Positions 62,105 through 64,000 of a DNA stretch of 64,000 nt are shown here, piece by piece. A program made the position numbers and the translations under genes. This stretch comes from UBA1422 sp041859095. Lineage in GTDB: Bacteria; Bacillota; Clostridia; Peptostreptococcales; Anaerovoracaceae. Numbering within the stretch: position 1 is the first letter of the stretch; each line of letters starts with the position of its first letter. A model generated the notes under the pieces. The model was not told where the DNA came from and searched no databases. It was given only the letters and a program-made list of their open reading frames with translations. The stretch covers positions 1 to 64,000 of the forward strand of contig JBHEKY010000011.1 of assembly GCA_041859095.1 (NCBI GenBank), given 5' to 3'.

Positions 62105-62472
62105 CTCCGCTGCTTTGCGCTATGTTGCTTCATCATCTCAAATGCTTCATCACTGATGTGGTGTTCAATTTTGCAGGCATCAACCTTTGCGATATCTTCG
62201 TCGACACCTAACTGAATTAGTACTTTAGTTAGAAAAGTGTGTCGCTCGTACATTTTTTCAGCGATGTCACTTCCATCTTTTGTTAATGAAATATAGCCGT
62301 TTTCGTCAACCGTAATAAGGCCATTTTCTTTAAAATGCTTCATGGCAACGCTGATGCTTGGTTTTGCATAATTTAATTCATTGACGATGTCGATAGAACG
62401 AACCATGCCGTTCCTTCGATGCAAAATCAAAATGGTCTCTAGATAGTTTTCTGCTGATTCTTGTATTTTCAA
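62101..62472 (-). CDS. DtxR/MntR-family metal-dependent regulator, DNA-binding and dimerisation part
   Basis: A 123-residue iron- or manganese-responsive repressor. It has a winged-helix domain (1-70, SIDIVNELNYAKPSISVAMKH) and a dimerisation domain with metal ligands, but no SH3 domain. Compared with MntR, N9 replaces Asp8, E12 matches Glu11, H78 matches His77, C100 replaces Glu99 as in DtxR Cys102, and E103/H104 match Glu102/His103. The Cys suggests an iron-type site (inference). TTG 62472 follows AGGAG by 7 bases; longer readings run through deoD coding sequence. It probably controls the coupled permease gene. Confidence 0.88.
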   Translation of the reverse strand: MKIQESAENYLETILILHRRNGMVRSIDIVNELNYAKPSISVAMKHFKENGLITVDENGYISLTKDGSDIAEKMYERHTFLTKVLIQLGVDEDIAKVDACKIEHHISDEAFEMMKQHSAKQRR

Positions 62473-62503
62473 AGTAACTACTCCTAATTGTGTGTTTGCG
62501 ATG

Positions 62504-63211
62504 CTATAAGATAGCGGTTTCAAGTGCAAGCAGAATCATTTCATCGGAAGCATAAAGGCGCTCATCAACGGTGCAACGTTCGCCTGTGATAAAGTGGTCC
62601 GTAATCGTCACCATTGCCAATGCATTGACTCGATGATAGGCGGCGTTCATATACAACGCTGCTGCTTCCATTTCGACCGCCAAAACGTCCATTTTGGCCC
62701 ATTTTTTCCACCAGTCTGAATCTGTTTCATAGAAGACGTCGCAACTGATGATATTTCCCGGTCGCATGGAAAGCCCCAGGGCTTGGTTTGCCAGATAGGC
62801 ATTTTCCATGAGCTTCCAACTGGCGCAGGGAGCAAAATTTCCATCGACGCCAAAGGCGTGAATGTAATTCGAATCGGTTGAGGCTGCCAAACCAACAACC
62901 ACATCTTTAATCTTGATGTCACTATGAAAAGAACCGCCGGTACCGACACGAATTAAGTTCTTCACACCGTATTCAGCTATCAATTCCCACGAATAGATGC
63001 CCATAGATGGCATGCCCATACCGGTACCTTGAACGGATACCGGGACCCCTTTATATTTACCGGTATACCCAAACATATTACGCACTTGATTATATTGTAC
63101 AGGACTATCCAAAAAAGTCTCTGCTATGTATTTTGCTCTAAGAGGATCTCCGGGAAGGAGGATGCTTTCAGCGATATCGCCTTTGTTGGCGGCATTGATA
63201 TGTGTACTCAA
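62504..63211 (-). CDS. deoD: Purine nucleoside phosphorylase, DeoD type
   Basis: DeoD, 235 residues, splits purine (deoxy)nucleosides with phosphate in a hexamer. The motifs are LLPGDPLRAKYIAE, the QGTGMGMPSMGIYSWEL stretch, NLIRVGTGGS and AVEMEAAALYMNAA, all of the high-molecular-weight (NP-I) family. The start is TTG at 63211, preceded by AAGGAAG; no ATG is near. It is divergent from the acyl-CoA synthetase gene with 77 bases between starts. It completes the nucleoside salvage set with deoB and the pyrimidine phosphorylase. Confidence 0.94.
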   Translation of the reverse strand: MSTHINAANKGDIAESILLPGDPLRAKYIAETFLDSPVQYNQVRNMFGYTGKYKGVPVSVQGTGMGMPSMGIYSWELIAEYGVKNLIRVGTGGSFHSDIKIKDVVVGLAASTDSNYIHAFGVDGNFAPCASWKLMENAYLANQALGLSMRPGNIISCDVFYETDSDWWKKWAKMDVLAVEMEAAALYMNAAYHRVNALAMVTITDHFITGERCTVDERLYASDEMILLALETAIL

Positions 63212-63288
63212 GTTTCTCTTCCTTTCTCAAATGTAATGTTGTATAATTTCAATACTAACATGTAAAGTATATCACAATGGAGGTACAT

Positions 63289-64000
63289 ATGAAACACGGA
63301 AAATACCATGAAATCAGACCTCTGGTTTCCATGAAGGACCTAATCAATTCCGGTGCTGAAGTATTTAATGACAAGCCTGCATTTCTCACAAAACAAGTGA
63401 AAGGCGGAGAATATGCCGAAGTCAGTTTCCGTAAAGTAAAAGAAGATGTGGATGCTCTTGGAACGTATCTATTGCATCTTGGCCTCAAAGACTCAAAAAT
63501 TGCAGTCATCGGTCCCAATTGTTATCAATGGGCGGTGGCTTATTTTAGTATTGTAAATGGAACCGGAGTAGTGGTTCCTTTAGATAAAGAGCTTAGCTCA
63601 TTAGAAATTAAAAATCTGATTAAGGCAGGCGAGTGCAAAGCAGTATTTACAACCCCTGAATTTGTCGATACGTTGAAAGAGACAGGCATTGAATACATTT
63701 TCAATATGGATCCATATGAAGTTGATAGAACGGCAGACGCAACGCATATTCAATCCATGATTGCGAAAGGGAAGCAAATGCTGGCTTCTGGTAATAAGAG
63801 TTTTGTGGATGCAATCATTGATCCAAAAGTAACAACAGCAATTCTATTTACATCCGGAACAACAGATGTCCCAAAAGGCGTGATGCTTTCCCATGAAAAC
63901 ATCACTTTTGTAGTAAAAGGTGTCTCTCAGATGTGCCAGCTACAAGAGAACGATCGCAGCTTATCAATCTTGCCGATTCACCACACATTTGAATCGACCA
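63289..64000 (+). CDS. AMP-binding long-chain acyl-CoA synthetase (partial)
   Basis: The first 237 codons of a gene cut by the window end. The product matches long-chain fatty-acid CoA ligases: an N-terminal region with DALGTYLLHLGLKDSKIAVIG, and the ATP-binding P-loop FTSGTTDVPKGVMLSH (about residues 188-203) of the adenylate-forming family. GGAGG lies 5 bases before the ATG. The full enzyme would make acyl-AMP and then acyl-CoA; whether it acts on fatty acids or other acids cannot be said from this part. It is divergent from deoD. Confidence 0.9.
   Translation, partial: MKHGKYHEIRPLVSMKDLINSGAEVFNDKPAFLTKQVKGGEYAEVSFRKVKEDVDALGTYLLHLGLKDSKIAVIGPNCYQWAVAYFSIVNGTGVVVPLDKELSSLEIKNLIKAGECKAVFTTPEFVDTLKETGIEYIFNMDPYEVDRTADATHIQSMIAKGKQMLASGNKSFVDAIIDPKVTTAILFTSGTTDVPKGVMLSHENITFVVKGVSQMCQLQENDRSLSILPIHHTFEST

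Overview
The window is about 64 kb of a low-GC Bacillota chromosome, most likely an anaerobic member of class Clostridia. The basis is Gram-positive gene order (Asp23-recG-rsmD-coaD-tmcAL-ackA-rpmF; dnaE-pfkA; ftsE-ftsX), strong AGGAGG-type ribosome binding sites, stand-alone GdhA and AckA that suit amino-acid fermentation, a split transketolase, and a Gram-positive Tad-type pilus locus with no secretin. I cannot place it below class. I see no phage, insertion sequence, CRISPR array or rRNA; one tRNA gene is present. Almost all DNA is coding, and no stretch above about 300 bases lacks a gene.

Layout. 1-6950: housekeeping (Asp23, recG, rsmD, coaD, coiled-coil protein, tmcAL, ackA, rpmF). 6949-18274: a Tad pilus region. 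It holds tadZ, then a two-component system and a large CPA2 antiporter, then tadA-tadB-tadC, an Flp1-like pilin, two TadE-like proteins, a DUF5702-like protein and a DUF6382-like protein. 18302-30263: a radical SAM protein, ung, lemA with a DUF2207 protein, a Cys-rich protein, dnaE-pfkA, dinB, and a Usp/DUF308 pair. 30402-43860: two flavoproteins, gpmI, addA, gdhA, mgtE, nnrD and split transketolase. 43985-50003: ftsE-ftsX-M23 hydrolase-recJ-ctpA-yerC-like. 50043-58823: a phosphopantetheinyl transferase, a DMT permease, recX, tcdA, rmuC, a phosphoesterase, deoB, an NlpC/P60 protein and a pyrimidine nucleoside phosphorylase. 58842-64000: an M29 aminopeptidase, a lipid kinase, tRNA-Ser(CGA), a YdcZ-type permease with a DtxR-family regulator, deoD, and a truncated acyl-CoA synthetase.

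How the genes work together. The Tad genes should build an envelope-spanning pilus or secretion device: TadA powers it, TadB/TadC form the membrane platform, and four small proteins carry pilin-like N-termini ending in K/R-K-G. One TadE-like protein carries two equal HxxxC-x22-CxxC modules on its exported part, which is the most unusual protein feature here. FtsEX, the coiled-coil M23 hydrolase, the CtpA protease and the NlpC protein concern cell-wall cleavage. DeoB, the pyrimidine phosphorylase and DeoD cover nucleoside salvage. AddA, RecJ, RecG, RecX, RmuC, DinB and Ung are an unusually dense but scattered set of DNA-repair genes.

At the regulatory scale, four genes without Shine-Dalgarno sequences (the radical SAM gene, ung, addA and the lipid kinase) have a -10 hexamer ending 6-7 bases before their ATG, which suggests leaderless mRNAs. 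Two of them sit in divergent promoter regions, and the gpmI/addA pair has mirrored extended -10 elements. Palindromes lie on the promoters of the tad operon, rpmF and the NlpC gene.
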